DNA of 51,529 nucleotides from an uncultured Bacteroidales bacterium (GCA_944322815.1 CALUQB010000020.1:1-51529); one strand, 5' to 3'; numbered from the stretch's first letter, positions 36,504 through 47,310 are shown. Notes: generated from the letters alone by a model not told the origin. Translations and numbers: made by a program.

Positions 36504-38198
36504 TTACCATCCCGGATTCTGCGGAGCCAGATTAGCATTCTTGAAAAGTTCCGACTGCGGCACCGGATAGAGGTTCATTTTGTCATTCCAGGTTCTGGAC
36601 TCATACAGGAAACGCTTGTATGAATAATTGCTTCCTGATTCCCGGGTGATTTCCACACCGTATATGTCGGTCTGGGTCTCATCCCCTATCATCCATCTGC
36701 GGACATCCCAGAAACGATGGTCTTCGAAAGCGAATTCCACACGCCATTCGTTCCGCAAAGCCTCGATGAATTCATCCTTTCCGGTCACAGTCACATCCGG
36801 CATGCCTGCATTCGCCCTCACCTGGTTCAATGCCCAGGCTGCCGAATATGGAAATTCAGCATCAGTATACGTCGGACTGCCGAAAGCCTCTATCATGGAT
36901 TCCGCGTATGCCAGCAAGGTTTCCGCATAGCGGTACACTATCCAGTGATGCTTGTTGGTTACAGGTGAATCGGGGTCGAAGCTTGTGCTTTCCTGAACAT
37001 ACTTGCGCAGAAAATATCCTGTCGGAGACCCTCCTTCAGACACGGACAGGTCATCTCTGCCACCCTTATAAAGTGCTATGACAGAACCTTTGAACGAATC
37101 ACCGTTGCACAAGACCGTCCTTGTAAAACGCGGGTCGCGGTTCAGATACGGACGTGCCGGATTGAACTCAGGGTCATCACTCACCCATCCCGAAGCCTCC
37201 AGCGTGACAGGATATCCGTTGACTGTCTGGAAAGCATCCACGAGATTCTGAGTCGGATATGTGCCCATGACAGCATTGGAACCGTATTTCATGCCTTCGG
37301 TAAAACGGATAGGGAAATTGTACAGCTCAAACGTAGTGGAGACATCGTTCTGACGGGCAAGCACTACTTCGGGAGAAAGAGGGTTGTTGCACTTGTCTGC
37401 CGGATCCAGCGAATACAGTCCGGACTCTATTATGTCCAGGGCAGCCTCGGCCGACCTCTTCCATTTCGCCGCATCCATCGAAGGATTATGCAGCCTGCTG
37501 GCCGCATAAAGAAGGGCCTTTGATTTCAGAGCCATGGCGAAGCCGCGTGTAATCCTGCCTGTCTCACTGTTCGCCACTCCGGTATATGAATCCGGAAGTT
37601 CCGGAGCGCATGCATCACACTCCGCGACAATGTATTCTATCACATCATTGAAATCCGTTTTCGAAATGCTGTTCGCCTCTTCTATATCCAGTTTCGTCAG
37701 AGGCATGGCTATGTCACCGTATCTTTTGGCAAGTTCGAAGAAGAAAAACACCCTCAGCACTCTGGCCTCATACTGGAAATACTGCATCTGGTCGAGCCAG
37801 TTCTGATAGTCAGGGTCTTTCTCGAAACGGGAGAAATCCGTTTCGGCGAAAGACTGCATGAATTCGTTGGCAGCCCTGATGCCGTAATACAGGCTCCATG
37901 CATCATCTACTGTATTCAGCGCAGACCAGCTGCCGTTGTTCATGTACTGTACCACTCCTCCGGTATCTCCGAACTCCGCATCGTCCGATGCACAGTCACG
38001 CATAGCTCCGCCTATCGCCCCGAAATCCTGAGGGATATAGGAATAGACATGAGTCAGCATCTGTTTGGTCTCGTCGAAATAGGAATAGACTCCGTCATAG
38101 TCCCGCAGGCCGTTCGTCTCGTCGAATTCGAGATAGCCGCAGGAAACGGCAGAGACAGCCGCCAGAATCACCGATATTGTCTTGAAAATTGTCTTCAT
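36504..38198 (-). CDS. SusD/RagB-family nutrient-binding lipoprotein (pair 1)
   Basis: This 564-residue SusD-like protein caps its SusC partner and binds the glycan at the cell surface. It has a lipobox (SAVSC, Cys20), TPR-like helices in the first half and the typical C-terminal signatures RNEWRVEFAFEDHRFWDVRRW and the closing LAPQNPGW. It follows its SusC by 13 bases. The two SusD proteins in this locus are clearly different in sequence, so they probably handle different oligosaccharides or lengths. Confidence 0.94.
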   Translation of the reverse strand: MKTIFKTISVILAAVSAVSCGYLEFDETNGLRDYDGVYSYFDETKQMLTHVYSYIPQDFGAIGGAMRDCASDDAEFGDTGGVVQYMNNGSWSALNTVDDAWSLYYGIRAANEFMQSFAETDFSRFEKDPDYQNWLDQMQYFQYEARVLRVFFFFELAKRYGDIAMPLTKLDIEEANSISKTDFNDVIEYIVAECDACAPELPDSYTGVANSETGRITRGFAMALKSKALLYAASRLHNPSMDAAKWKRSAEAALDIIESGLYSLDPADKCNNPLSPEVVLARQNDVSTTFELYNFPIRFTEGMKYGSNAVMGTYPTQNLVDAFQTVNGYPVTLEASGWVSDDPEFNPARPYLNRDPRFTRTVLCNGDSFKGSVIALYKGGRDDLSVSEGGSPTGYFLRKYVQESTSFDPDSPVTNKHHWIVYRYAETLLAYAESMIEAFGSPTYTDAEFPYSAAWALNQVRANAGMPDVTVTGKDEFIEALRNEWRVEFAFEDHRFWDVRRWMIGDETQTDIYGVEITRESGSNYSYKRFLYESRTWNDKMNLYPVPQSELFKNANLAPQNPGW

Positions 38199-38211
38199 AT
38201 TATCTCTACCG

Positions 38212-40986
38212 TTAAAAATTGAACTTGAGTCCCACGTAGTACGATCTCAGAGCCGGATAAACCCTGCCGAGCTGCTCCGGATCGAAGATTTTCAGATTGT
38301 CTATACTGAAAAGATCGGTTCCCTGAACATACACCTGCATGTCAGCGAATTTTATCATGCTCTTCGGAAAAGTATAGGCCAATGTCAGGTTTCTCAGCTT
38401 CAGGAATGAGCCGTCCCTGAGCCAAAGCGAATTGTTCTGATAGTTGTTCTCATTGTCCAGCGTGGTCAGGCGCGGAATCGTGGCGGATCCGGAAGTCTCC
38501 GGAGTCCATGGAGTCTCATGCTCCAGCAATGTCCTGGAGATAGTTCTGTTGGATATCAGCGGGGTGTAAAGGGATGAATTCAGAACATGTACAGTCAGGC
38601 CTGTCATCCCCTGGAAATCAGCCGATATCTCGAAACCTTTCCAGCCGAAATTCACGCCGAAGCCGAAATACAGAGCCGGCACTGTGGAATGGTACATCTT
38701 GACGTAATCATACTCATCGATGAGATTGTCACCGTTCTGGTCCTTGTATTTCAAATCGCCCGGACGCACCTGCGAGAATGTCTGGACAGGACTGTTGTTT
38801 ATCTCCATCTGATTCCGGAATATTCCGACCACTTCCAGCCCGTAGCATTGTCCGACAGGATTTCCCTTGTGGTAGAGGTAATCATACGGCTGGTAAGCCT
38901 GATTGTCGTTCACGACCTCCGTGGAAAGAAAGGCGCCGTTCGCGTAAACCCCGTAAGAGAAATCATTTATCCTGTCCTTCCAGGACAATGAGGCATCCAC
39001 TCCGCGATATTTGTAAATGCCTGCGCACTGTTGTGCGACATCGATGCCGATGACACCCGAGACATTCGTGGATGCCACGAGGATGTTGCTCCTTTCTTCG
39101 AAGAAACCTTGGGCGTACAGGTTCAGCCTGTTCCCGAAAGCCCGGAACTCTGTTCCGAAGGTCACTTTTCTCAGTTTCTCCGGCTGCAGGTCTTCCACCG
39201 GAAGAGTACTTTCCTTCATTCCGTAGAAATGACTGGCATTGTCCGTAAAATAATATGAATTGCCGCCTATATACGACTGCCTGAACAGGTCGTGGGAAAG
39301 GTTTCCGTCCCATCCGGAACGTCCGCATGATGCGAAGACCTTGAACAGGTCTATCCACCGTGCATTTTTCATGAAGTCCTCTCCGGAGACGATCCAGGCT
39401 GCATTTACTGCAGGATAGAACCTCATGGCATTTCCAGGTTCGAGGTATGCCGAACCTGACCAGTCGGTGACTATGCCTGCGGAATACCTGCCGTCATAGG
39501 TATAGGATGCCGTGAGCAGGGCTGACAGCCATTTGTTGGAGACATTCTGCCCGTTCGCCACGTAGGACTGCATATCATAGATCGCAGCCGCGGAAACGGC
39601 ATGCTTGCCGAATGTACGGGCATAGTCTACCTTCGCCTGGAAATCCATCCTCATGTCTATGGAGTAGAAACCGTTTGAATGTCCGAGAGCACGGGAATTG
39701 GTGCCGACTATCTCCGGTGATGTGATGACTGTGCCGTCTTCCGACATGGAGACATTCGAGTCTTCGTAAGCGAAGTTCTTGGACGTCTCGTCATACATTC
39801 TGCCGGTATCTTCGAAAGATATCAGAAGTTCGGCTCCGAGTCCTTCAGTCAGGACATCGAGATCCTGTCTCAGAGACATGTTCGCCACGACAGTACCAGT
39901 GGTGAAACGGTAGTTTCCCGTGTCTGCAAGCTGGGCGACATGGTTCAGTGAAGTATAGATATCCGTGCCTCCGTACACTCCGTCATCCTGTCTTATCGGG
40001 AAGGCGGCAGACGGTATCGAATAGAGATTGTTGATGACATTGGACGCACCTCTGGCCCTGTTGTATTCGCCCAGTTTTCCCATGATGCCGAGTTTCAGAT
40101 GTGTGGTGCGGGTCACTTCCACATCGAAATTCGATCTGATGCTCAGGCGCACGTCGGACGGCATGGTGGAATAACGCGAATCCGTGTTGAGATTCCTGAA
40201 CAGGCCGATATCGTACATGTAGTCCACCACGGAATAATAACGGAATTTTTCCGTGCCGCCTTCGAATGTGAGACCCAGACGATAGTTCGATGTATAATCC
40301 TTGTAGACTTCATTCCACCAGTCCACGTCAGGATACTCGGTCGGATACTGTCCGGTACGGAAAGCTTCCAGCTCGAAGTCATTGTACTTCGGAGAAAGTC
40401 CGTCAAGGGCCAATGCCTGATTCAGCGAGGTTGCATAAGTGTAGGCGTCCGCGAATTCCGGCGAACGGAACTGCGAATTGATGCCGTACTGGAAATCCGC
40501 CCCTACGCGCAGTTTTCCCGGAGTAGCCCTGCGTGTGGTGACGAGAACCACTCCGTTTCCTCCGCGCATTCCGTACATTGCCGCGGCAGCGGCATCAGTA
40601 AGTACTGTCACGGACTCTATTTCCGTGGCGGTAATGTCTCTCAGACTTCCTCTCGGAAAACCGTCCACAAGGATGAGCGGAGTCCTGCCGTGAATGGACA
40701 GGGACGAAAGGTTGTCATACGTTGTTCCGGAACCCTGGTAAACGTTCAGCCCGGCGATCTGCCCGTACAGGGCCTTGGCTGCATCGATGTTCGGAGCTTT
40801 CTCGAAAACGCTGCGGCCGACACCACGGTGTACGAAAGCACTGCTCCTGTCCAGGACTTCGATACCATAGCCGAGACTGATGGTATCCAGGCCGCTCTCT
40901 ATGGCCAAAGTGTCCCTCTGGCCGGCAAAAGCCGAAACCGCCGCGGTAAATGATACAAGTGTGATATAGATTTTTTTCATATTCAT
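38212..40986 (-). CDS. Short SusC/RagA TonB-dependent outer-membrane transporter (pair 1)
   Basis: This 924-residue SusC-like barrel imports oligosaccharides with energy from TonB. After the signal peptide (VSFTAAVSAFAG) it goes almost at once to the SLGYG segment and the plug (AKALYGQIAGLNVYQGSG; ITATEIESVTVLTDAAAAAMYGMRGGNGVVLVTTRR). It therefore lacks the N-terminal carboxypeptidase-regulatory-like beta-sandwich that most SusC proteins carry, as well as any STN domain. The barrel ends AYTFPKSMIKFADMQVYVQGTDLF and YVGLKFNF, so it is complete. It sits between two susD genes; spacing pairs it with the one 13 bases downstream. MKK, two codons in, is an alternative start. Confidence 0.92.
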   Translation of the reverse strand: MNMKKIYITLVSFTAAVSAFAGQRDTLAIESGLDTISLGYGIEVLDRSSAFVHRGVGRSVFEKAPNIDAAKALYGQIAGLNVYQGSGTTYDNLSSLSIHGRTPLILVDGFPRGSLRDITATEIESVTVLTDAAAAAMYGMRGGNGVVLVTTRRATPGKLRVGADFQYGINSQFRSPEFADAYTYATSLNQALALDGLSPKYNDFELEAFRTGQYPTEYPDVDWWNEVYKDYTSNYRLGLTFEGGTEKFRYYSVVDYMYDIGLFRNLNTDSRYSTMPSDVRLSIRSNFDVEVTRTTHLKLGIMGKLGEYNRARGASNVINNLYSIPSAAFPIRQDDGVYGGTDIYTSLNHVAQLADTGNYRFTTGTVVANMSLRQDLDVLTEGLGAELLISFEDTGRMYDETSKNFAYEDSNVSMSEDGTVITSPEIVGTNSRALGHSNGFYSIDMRMDFQAKVDYARTFGKHAVSAAAIYDMQSYVANGQNVSNKWLSALLTASYTYDGRYSAGIVTDWSGSAYLEPGNAMRFYPAVNAAWIVSGEDFMKNARWIDLFKVFASCGRSGWDGNLSHDLFRQSYIGGNSYYFTDNASHFYGMKESTLPVEDLQPEKLRKVTFGTEFRAFGNRLNLYAQGFFEERSNILVASTNVSGVIGIDVAQQCAGIYKYRGVDASLSWKDRINDFSYGVYANGAFLSTEVVNDNQAYQPYDYLYHKGNPVGQCYGLEVVGIFRNQMEINNSPVQTFSQVRPGDLKYKDQNGDNLIDEYDYVKMYHSTVPALYFGFGVNFGWKGFEISADFQGMTGLTVHVLNSSLYTPLISNRTISRTLLEHETPWTPETSGSATIPRLTTLDNENNYQNNSLWLRDGSFLKLRNLTLAYTFPKSMIKFADMQVYVQGTDLFSIDNLKIFDPEQLGRVYPALRSYYVGLKFNF

Positions 40987-41004
40987 GTTTTTCTAATGTT
41001 CTGT

Positions 41005-42798
41005 CTACCAGCCCGGATTCTGGACTATGCCATAGCCCTTGTCCACTTCGGTCTGCGGGAATGCGGCCAGATACCATTTGGTATCCCAGTTAATCGCCCA
41101 GTTTCTGGAAGCGAGTTCCGTTACCGTGAAGGTGAAAGACTCGGGATCGGTAAGTGTTCCGCCCACACCCGTGGCCTGCAGTCCGTAAAGTTTTTTCGTG
41201 AAATCCTGCGAGCGACCCCATCTGACGAGGTCGAACCATCTCACTTCCTCATATCCGAGCTCAAGCGCCCTTTCTTTTATCAGGGCTTCACGGAATTCCT
41301 CCTGAGACAGTCCCTGTGGTATTTCAGGCAGCCCCACACGTGCCCTGACATCATTGATCATCTTGTATGCTGTGGCATCAGGGCCTCCGTTGTATTCATT
41401 GATCGCTTCCGCATAGCTCAGCATCACTTCAGGCAGTCTGAGGTACGGCCACTGTATCGGTTTGCCTGCACGGTCGCTGTCCTGATTGAGAACGAATTTC
41501 ATCTGGAGGAATCCTGTACCGACAGTATAATTCGGATGGTTCGTGTAAACCGGGGCTACCGAACCGTCTCTCCATGTATCTCCGGGTACGGCGCATGTTT
41601 CATAAAGCCGCGGTTCACGGGTTGGTGTACCGTCCGCTTCGAAGAACGGCTGGCGTGGAGGATTCTCCCAGTCGAAATTCTCATCGAAGTCCGTACCGTC
41701 ATCCCATGCGAACATGTTCACGTAGTTCAGAGTCGGACCTGAATAGCGGACTTCCGTCAGAAACTGCTCCAGGCAGGAAACGTCATAGCCTCTCCGTGTC
41801 GAAATGAGGACTTCCGTACCTCCGCGGTCATAATAGGCTGACCGGAAAGCCGCCCTGTAGCCTTTGTGTGTCTTCTCCGTCGCCTGCGTAAGCTGGTATT
41901 TCCCGTTGGCATTCAGTTCATCGAAAAATTCCTTTCCGGCATCCATGGCTCTTTTCCACCTTTCCGCATCATAGTTTCCGTAGCAGGTATAAGCGTCAGC
42001 CTGAGGATGCCATGGTGTCGCGGAGTTGAAAGTAGGGCTTGCTGCCCAGAGAAGAATGCGGAGTTTCAGACCCAGCGCTCCGGCCTTGGTCATTCTGCCG
42101 TTTTCCGTCCCGTCATTCTTCCAGTTCAGATACGGTGCAGCCTCATCCAGAAGCTGGACGATATAGTCCACAGTTTCTGCGAATGTGGCGCGAGGAAAAT
42201 ACATCTCTTCATTCGGATCCACCGAATGCTTGATGAGAGGGACACCGCCCATATACCTGAGAAGTTCCGAATAGGCTATGGCTATGACCATCTTGGCTTC
42301 TGCCACTTTCCGCTGTCTGCTCATAGACGAAAGATCAGGAATCCGTTCGGCATTCTCGATGTAGATCCATGCATAACGTATGGCGCGGTATTCGTTTTCG
42401 TCCCCGAATCTGTAGGCTTCCGTTCCGCGATAGTCCGAGCCGATATTGCTCCCGTACGTACCGTTGTAGTAGAGGTTGACCGGACCGTCGCTCGGATTGT
42501 TCCTGCGGCTGTGGTTCAGGTCGGAAATGGACTCGAGCACGTTGATGCCGAGCTTGTCGTATTCCTTGCCGTCATAACGGTCCTTCAGATACACCGGCAA
42601 ACCGTACGGCAGATAAGAGTATGCCTTGACCAGCACCTTCTCGGCATTGACTGACGAACTGAACAGCGTGTCCAGTGTTGCCCCGGAGCTTTCCGGATGC
42701 TCTCCGAGAAAAGCGTCTCCGAAACGCAGGTCATAGCATGAGACCTGCAGCAGCATGGCTGCCGCCAAAGCTGTAATTATAGATAAGTAGCGTTTCAT
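41005..42798 (-). CDS. SusD/RagB-family nutrient-binding lipoprotein (pair 2)
   Basis: This 597-residue SusD-like lipoprotein has Cys21 in MLLQVSC. It shows the family's features: helical first half (AEAKMVIAIAYSELLRYMGGVPLI), RPYLRLPEVMLSYAEAINEYNG-type repeat (here WPYLRLPEVMLSYAEAINEY), and the closing KERALELGYEEVRWFDLVRWGR with QNPGW at the end. It follows the STN-type SusC by nine bases and should be its surface lid. If the upstream SusC is out of frame, this protein would have no partner unless the short SusC substitutes. Confidence 0.94.
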   Translation of the reverse strand: MKRYLSIITALAAAMLLQVSCYDLRFGDAFLGEHPESSGATLDTLFSSSVNAEKVLVKAYSYLPYGLPVYLKDRYDGKEYDKLGINVLESISDLNHSRRNNPSDGPVNLYYNGTYGSNIGSDYRGTEAYRFGDENEYRAIRYAWIYIENAERIPDLSSMSRQRKVAEAKMVIAIAYSELLRYMGGVPLIKHSVDPNEEMYFPRATFAETVDYIVQLLDEAAPYLNWKNDGTENGRMTKAGALGLKLRILLWAASPTFNSATPWHPQADAYTCYGNYDAERWKRAMDAGKEFFDELNANGKYQLTQATEKTHKGYRAAFRSAYYDRGGTEVLISTRRGYDVSCLEQFLTEVRYSGPTLNYVNMFAWDDGTDFDENFDWENPPRQPFFEADGTPTREPRLYETCAVPGDTWRDGSVAPVYTNHPNYTVGTGFLQMKFVLNQDSDRAGKPIQWPYLRLPEVMLSYAEAINEYNGGPDATAYKMINDVRARVGLPEIPQGLSQEEFREALIKERALELGYEEVRWFDLVRWGRSQDFTKKLYGLQATGVGGTLTDPESFTFTVTELASRNWAINWDTKWYLAAFPQTEVDKGYGIVQNPGW

Positions 42799-42807
42799 TG
42801 TGACTTT

Positions 42808-45800
42808 TTAGAATGTTAGGTTCAGCCCGAGACTGTATATCTTGACGAGAGGATATGCACCGTTCCTGTCAGTAAGCGACTCGGGGTCGATAAAGTCGAG
42901 ACCTGTGAATGTCAGCAGGTTATATCCTGAAAAAGAAATATTCAGAGACTTCACTCCCACGGCTTTCAGCCATCCTTTCCCGGGGAAAGTATAGCCGAAG
43001 GTGACGGTCTTGAGACGGAGATACGAAGCATCTCTGAGCCATAGCGTCGAAGGTTCCGAATTCCAGACTTCTGAAGTCTCCGCTGCACGCGGCAGGGTGC
43101 CGTCCTGGTTTTCCACTGTCCAGCCGTCTTCGTAGAAATACTCGAGAAGGCCGCGGCCTCCGGCGTTCGTATACGGGATTCTGTATTCGAGGTCCATAAG
43201 CTTGTTCACGTTCGTGGCTCCTGTCCACTGCATGGAGAAATTGAAACCCTTGAAATTGAAGCCTGCGTTCAGACCGAAGACATATTCAGGAATAGTGGAG
43301 TAGCCCGTGACCATCTTGTCATCTCCGTTCACTATCCCGTCACCGCTGATATCCTCATACATGGCGTCTCCCGGATAAACTTGCGAACTCGGCTGGGGAA
43401 GTTCAGGATTCAGTATCAGGCTGCCGTCCGGTCCTTCCGTGAAATCGCTGTACTGGTAGAGACGGACGAATTTGTACAGTCCGGTGTATCTGCCCACCGA
43501 TCCGCCTGTCTGGTTCTGCCACGGGAATTCGCTTTCGATTTCATCCATATAGATGATCTTGTTCCTGGCGAAAGACACATTGGCCGTGGCAAAGTATTCG
43601 AAACCGCCTTTTGTCTTGTCGCGCCATCCCAGTGAGACTTCGTAACCATGATTGTTCACCTCTCCTATATTCAGTGACGGAAGTGTCATTGATATGATAG
43701 ACGGAGTGTTGTTCGGCTTCAGGAGAATACCGGAACGATGTTCGAAGAAAAGATCGAGATTCAGCGAAAGCCGGCTACGCAGGAATTCGGCATCGATTCC
43801 GTAATTCTGCTTGACAGCCGTTTCCCAGGTCACACCGTCATTTCCGGCCACTCCTTCCCCGTAGGCTTCGGCCATATTCGGATTCGTTTCACCGAAACTG
43901 TACCCTCCGTTGGACACCCATACAGTGGGCATGTACATGAAACGCGTACTTCCGAGGTCATTGCCGACCTTTCCGAGTGAGGCGCGGAGTTTCAGATAGC
44001 TTATGAAATTCTGCGTTTCCATGAAGGGCTCCTCGCTGATGACCCAGCCGACAGACCCTGACGGGAAGGCACCGTAACGTGTCTTGCCGGGAGCGAAGTT
44101 CTCCGAGCCGTTATATCCGATACTGAAATCGGCGAGATACTTGCCTTTGTAGTTATAAGTGGCCCTGCCGACAAAGCCGACATAACTGTGAGGGATATAC
44201 TGGTATGTACTTGTCTCTCCGGTACTGTATCTCGGATAATAGTCGCGGGACTGGTTGTAGAGGAACATGGCGGAGACCTTGTGTTGTCCTTTCGGCCCGA
44301 ACGACCTGTCCCAGTTCAGCTTCCCTTCGATGTACCAGTTCCTGTCGCGCTCGTTCTCCTCCTCATATCTCAGGACATCGTCCTTGCTTTCCGGGACCAG
44401 CACTATGGTCTTGTCATAGTCCGGGTCAGTCATCGGCTTGGAGGGGTCATCGTAAAATGAAGCATAATATATCCTGTTGTACTCGTTCGACCAGGAATGT
44501 CTTTTCTTGTGAGTGTTGAAACTGTTGTCATATGCACCCTTGAGGGTAAGGGAAAGGCCGTCGGTGATGAAATCCAGACGCTGGTTGATCTCGACATCGA
44601 TATTCAGTGTCGTATTGTAGTACTGTTCATATCCGTAGCCGAAAAAGGTGAAGTAACCGTCCCTGTTCAGCTCTATCCCTGTAGGGACTGATTCCGTCGG
44701 GACAAGTGTCCTCTTGCCGTCTATCAGGCCGGGACTCACCAGCGGGACCGTCCAGATCGTGACTGCATTCCACTCGGAACCGTCTGTCTTGACAGACAGC
44801 GGAGCCTGCTGCTTGCCTACATAACCACCTATATTGAACTTCATGGTAGTGCTCGGAGAAAGGCTGAAATCGAGGTTAGCGCGGTAGTTGTAACGGTTGT
44901 AATTGTAGTTGTTGTTATATGGAATGCTCTCGACCTGCTTCAGCACTCCGTTCTGATACAGATAGCCCATCGAAACGAAATAACGCGCGTTCTTGCCTCC
45001 TCCGGAGATGTTGATATTGTTCTTCGTCTGGACGAAGACATCATTGAACACCTCTTTTTTCCAGTTCATGTTCGGATAGAAAAGAGGGTCGGAACCGGTC
45101 CTGTACGCCTCCAGGGCATAGTCTGTAAAATACTTTCTGGCATCAGTCTCCCCATCGTTCTGCATTTTCATGTTCCAGTAGCGGGCGTATTCATAGCTGC
45201 CGACCTGCGACACCATGGTAGAAGGCTGCTGGAGACCGGTATTCGTGCTCACGGAGATGGAAGGTCTTCCCTCCTGGCCTCTCTTCGTAGTGATGAGGAT
45301 GACTCCGTTCGCTCCCCTGACGCCGAAGACAGCCGTAGAAGCCGCATCCTTAAGTATGGAGAAATTTTCTATTTCATTAGGATCTATCTGGGAGAAGTCA
45401 CGCTCCACGCCATCGACCAGAACAAGAGGCTTCGAAGCGGAACTGCTGAGGGAGCCGACACCTCGGATATATATGTCCGCAGCATCTTCTCCAGGCTGAC
45501 CGGTAGTCTGGACAGTAGCCACGCCCGGAACCGAACCGGCCAGCACATTAGTGATACTCGACACAGGAGGCTTGATGAGTTCCTTCGTATCCACTACGGC
45601 CAGAGAACCGGTAATGGTAGCCTTTGTCTGGGTTCCGTAGCCTATGACCACCACGTCATCCAGCTTCAGCATATCGTCTTCCATGGTGACATTCCGTATG
45701 TTTCCCGAAGACGCAGGGAACTCCACTTCCCGGAAACCGAGACAGGAAAACAAAAGCACGGCATCAGCACTGGTAACTTTCATTGACCAGTTTCCGTCCA

Positions 45801-46271
45801 GGTCGGTAGAAACTCCGTTCCTCGTCCCTTTTTCGAGAATGAAGGCCCCTACTATGGGATTCCCGTACGAATCCCTGACCTGTCCGCCTACAAGATTTCC
45901 GGCAGATTTCTCAGGTGACGGACTTTCCTCCGTCTTCGTTCCGGACTTCTGCCAGATCACCACTTGTCTGTTCCGTACCGAATAGTCTGCATCAGGACCA
46001 AGAATACGGTCCAGGACAGTATTTATACTGACATTCGTCAATGATACCGTCACTTTCCGTTTCAGATCCACCGCATCATTCCTGAAGACAAAACGATATC
46101 CGTATCCGTCTTCGATCTGTTCCAGAACTTCGCCCAAAGGCTTGTCCTGAACATGCAGTGTTATACTGTTACCCCCCCCTGAGCGAAAACCAGAGGCGAA
46201 GCCAGCAGCATTACCGCAGCGAAGATCCACTTTGCAAGTCTTCGACTGCCACTCAAAGATTCATTGATCAT
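42808..46271 (-). CDS. STN-domain SusC TonB-dependent transducer, out of frame at a G8 tract
   Basis: From 46271 the minus strand encodes a classic signal peptide (MINESLSGSRRLAK, then WIFAAVMLLASPLVFA|Q). Just after the cleavage point a run of eight G (46172-46179) shifts the frame, and translation stops after 36 codons. The remaining frame is intact to the end and holds an STN domain (SITLHVQDKPLGEVLEQIEDGYGYRFVF), a carboxypeptidase-regulatory-like domain, the plug with VVIGYGTQTKATITGS, and the barrel ending GLNLTF. One extra G or two fewer would give a 1154-residue (or 1153) protein. The STN domain and the adjacent fecR mark it as a signalling transducer. The alternative start MDLRCG at 46230 gives no signal peptide, so is unlikely. 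Confidence 0.9.
46172..46179 (-). repeat. Homopolymeric G8 tract in the SusC transducer gene
   Basis: Eight consecutive G on the minus strand at the junction of signal peptide and mature protein. As sequenced, the two flanking frames do not match; a change of +1 or -2 joins them. Such tracts are prone to slippage, both in cells and in sequencing. Confidence 0.85.
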
Positions 46272-46297
46272 ATATGGTTAATAATTAGTGTTATCTT

Positions 46298-46312
46298 CCG
46301 GATTCAGTCCGG
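46298..46312 (-). promoter_or_regulatory. Small hairpin between fecR and the SusC transducer gene
   Basis: CCGGA (46298-46302) and TCCGG (46308-46312) form a 5-bp stem with a 5-base loop in the 68-base gap, about 27 bases before the SusC start. It could be an attenuator or an RNA-processing site; no housekeeping promoter box is visible in this gap. Confidence 0.35.
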
Positions 46313-46339
46313 CCATGCGGTTCTTTAGGATTCCATGGT

Positions 46340-47278
46340 TCAGTCCTCGGCCAGCACCGTAATCCTTTTTCCTCCGTCTCCGTATTCATACTTCACGGGA
46401 ACCAGAAGGGCTATGTTTCCGAGAGCCGTTTCCAGACCGTCATTCACCATGAATTTTCCGCTCACCTTTACATCTTTCAGGCATTCATCAGGAAAGACTA
46501 TCTCCACCCTGAAATAGTGCTCGAGCTTCGTGAATATCTCCGATACAGGCGTGGACTTCAACAGCACATAGCCTTCCGTCCACGATGTATATTCTGCCAC
46601 ATCCACTTCCCTGAGAGAGGTTTCCCCGCTCGCGGCATTGTATCCGAACAGCTGGTCTGGATGCATGGTCACACATGTGCCGCCGTCTGCAGGCCTGGCC
46701 TCGACCTGTCCTTCCACCAGGACCACGGTCTGGTTTTCATCATAGGCCGTGACATTGAACTCTGTTCCCAGAACTTTCACCTCCATTCCGGATGTGGTGA
46801 CCACAAAAGGCATGTCCGGATTCTTCGCCACATCGAAATATGCTTCGCCATGAAGATTCACCCGCCTTTCCGTCCCGTTCCCGGCAATGACTTCGAGTCT
46901 GGAGCCGGAATTGAGCCTGATTTGTGTCCCGTCGTTCAGCACGGTCATCGTCTGATGTCCTACCGGAGCTTCCAGAGTGGCTACCGCCAATGTCTGCGGC
47001 TCTTCATCGTTCATGAACCCGAAGAACCATACCCCTGCCGCCACTGCCGCCGCCACTGCCGCAGATGCTATCCACCTCACAATATGGATACTCCTTTTCC
47101 TCTTTCCGGCCGCATCATCGCAGTCCGAAAGCAGCAACACTTCGTAAATCCTGCGCAATGTCTCCAGTTCTGTCCTGTTTTCTTCACTGCACCTGGCCCA
47201 ATTCATGACTTCGAGACGTTCGTCCAATGTCGCATCACCTCTCAGATATTTCAATAAAAGCTGGAAATTTCCTTTCAT
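46340..47278 (-). CDS. FecR-family anti-sigma factor
   Basis: This 312-residue inner-membrane protein holds the ECF sigma factor inactive until the STN domain of the SusC transducer signals. It has a cytoplasmic N-terminal part (DUF4880-like, about 1-75), one membrane helix (IASAAVAAAVAAGVWFFGF), the FecR domain (EAPVGHQTMTVLNDGTQIRLN; NLHGEAYFDVAKNPDMPFVV) and a C-terminal DUF4974 domain. It lies 138 bases after the sigma factor gene. The start at 47278 is chosen because MKGNFQLLLKYL opens the family-typical helix and follows a candidate promoter motif. Confidence 0.94.
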   Translation of the reverse strand: MKGNFQLLLKYLRGDATLDERLEVMNWARCSEENRTELETLRRIYEVLLLSDCDDAAGKRKRSIHIVRWIASAAVAAAVAAGVWFFGFMNDEEPQTLAVATLEAPVGHQTMTVLNDGTQIRLNSGSRLEVIAGNGTERRVNLHGEAYFDVAKNPDMPFVVTTSGMEVKVLGTEFNVTAYDENQTVVLVEGQVEARPADGGTCVTMHPDQLFGYNAASGETSLREVDVAEYTSWTEGYVLLKSTPVSEIFTKLEHYFRVEIVFPDECLKDVKVSGKFMVNDGLETALGNIALLVPVKYEYGDGGKRITVLAED

Positions 47279-47310
47279 AACCGTTCGCGATTTGGCATAA
47301 AACAATAATA

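Noticed and set aside
46161-46230. Translation of the SusC transducer from MDLRCG at 46230
   Set aside because: It would give an outer-membrane barrel with no signal peptide, while a proper signal lies just upstream in the neighbouring frame.
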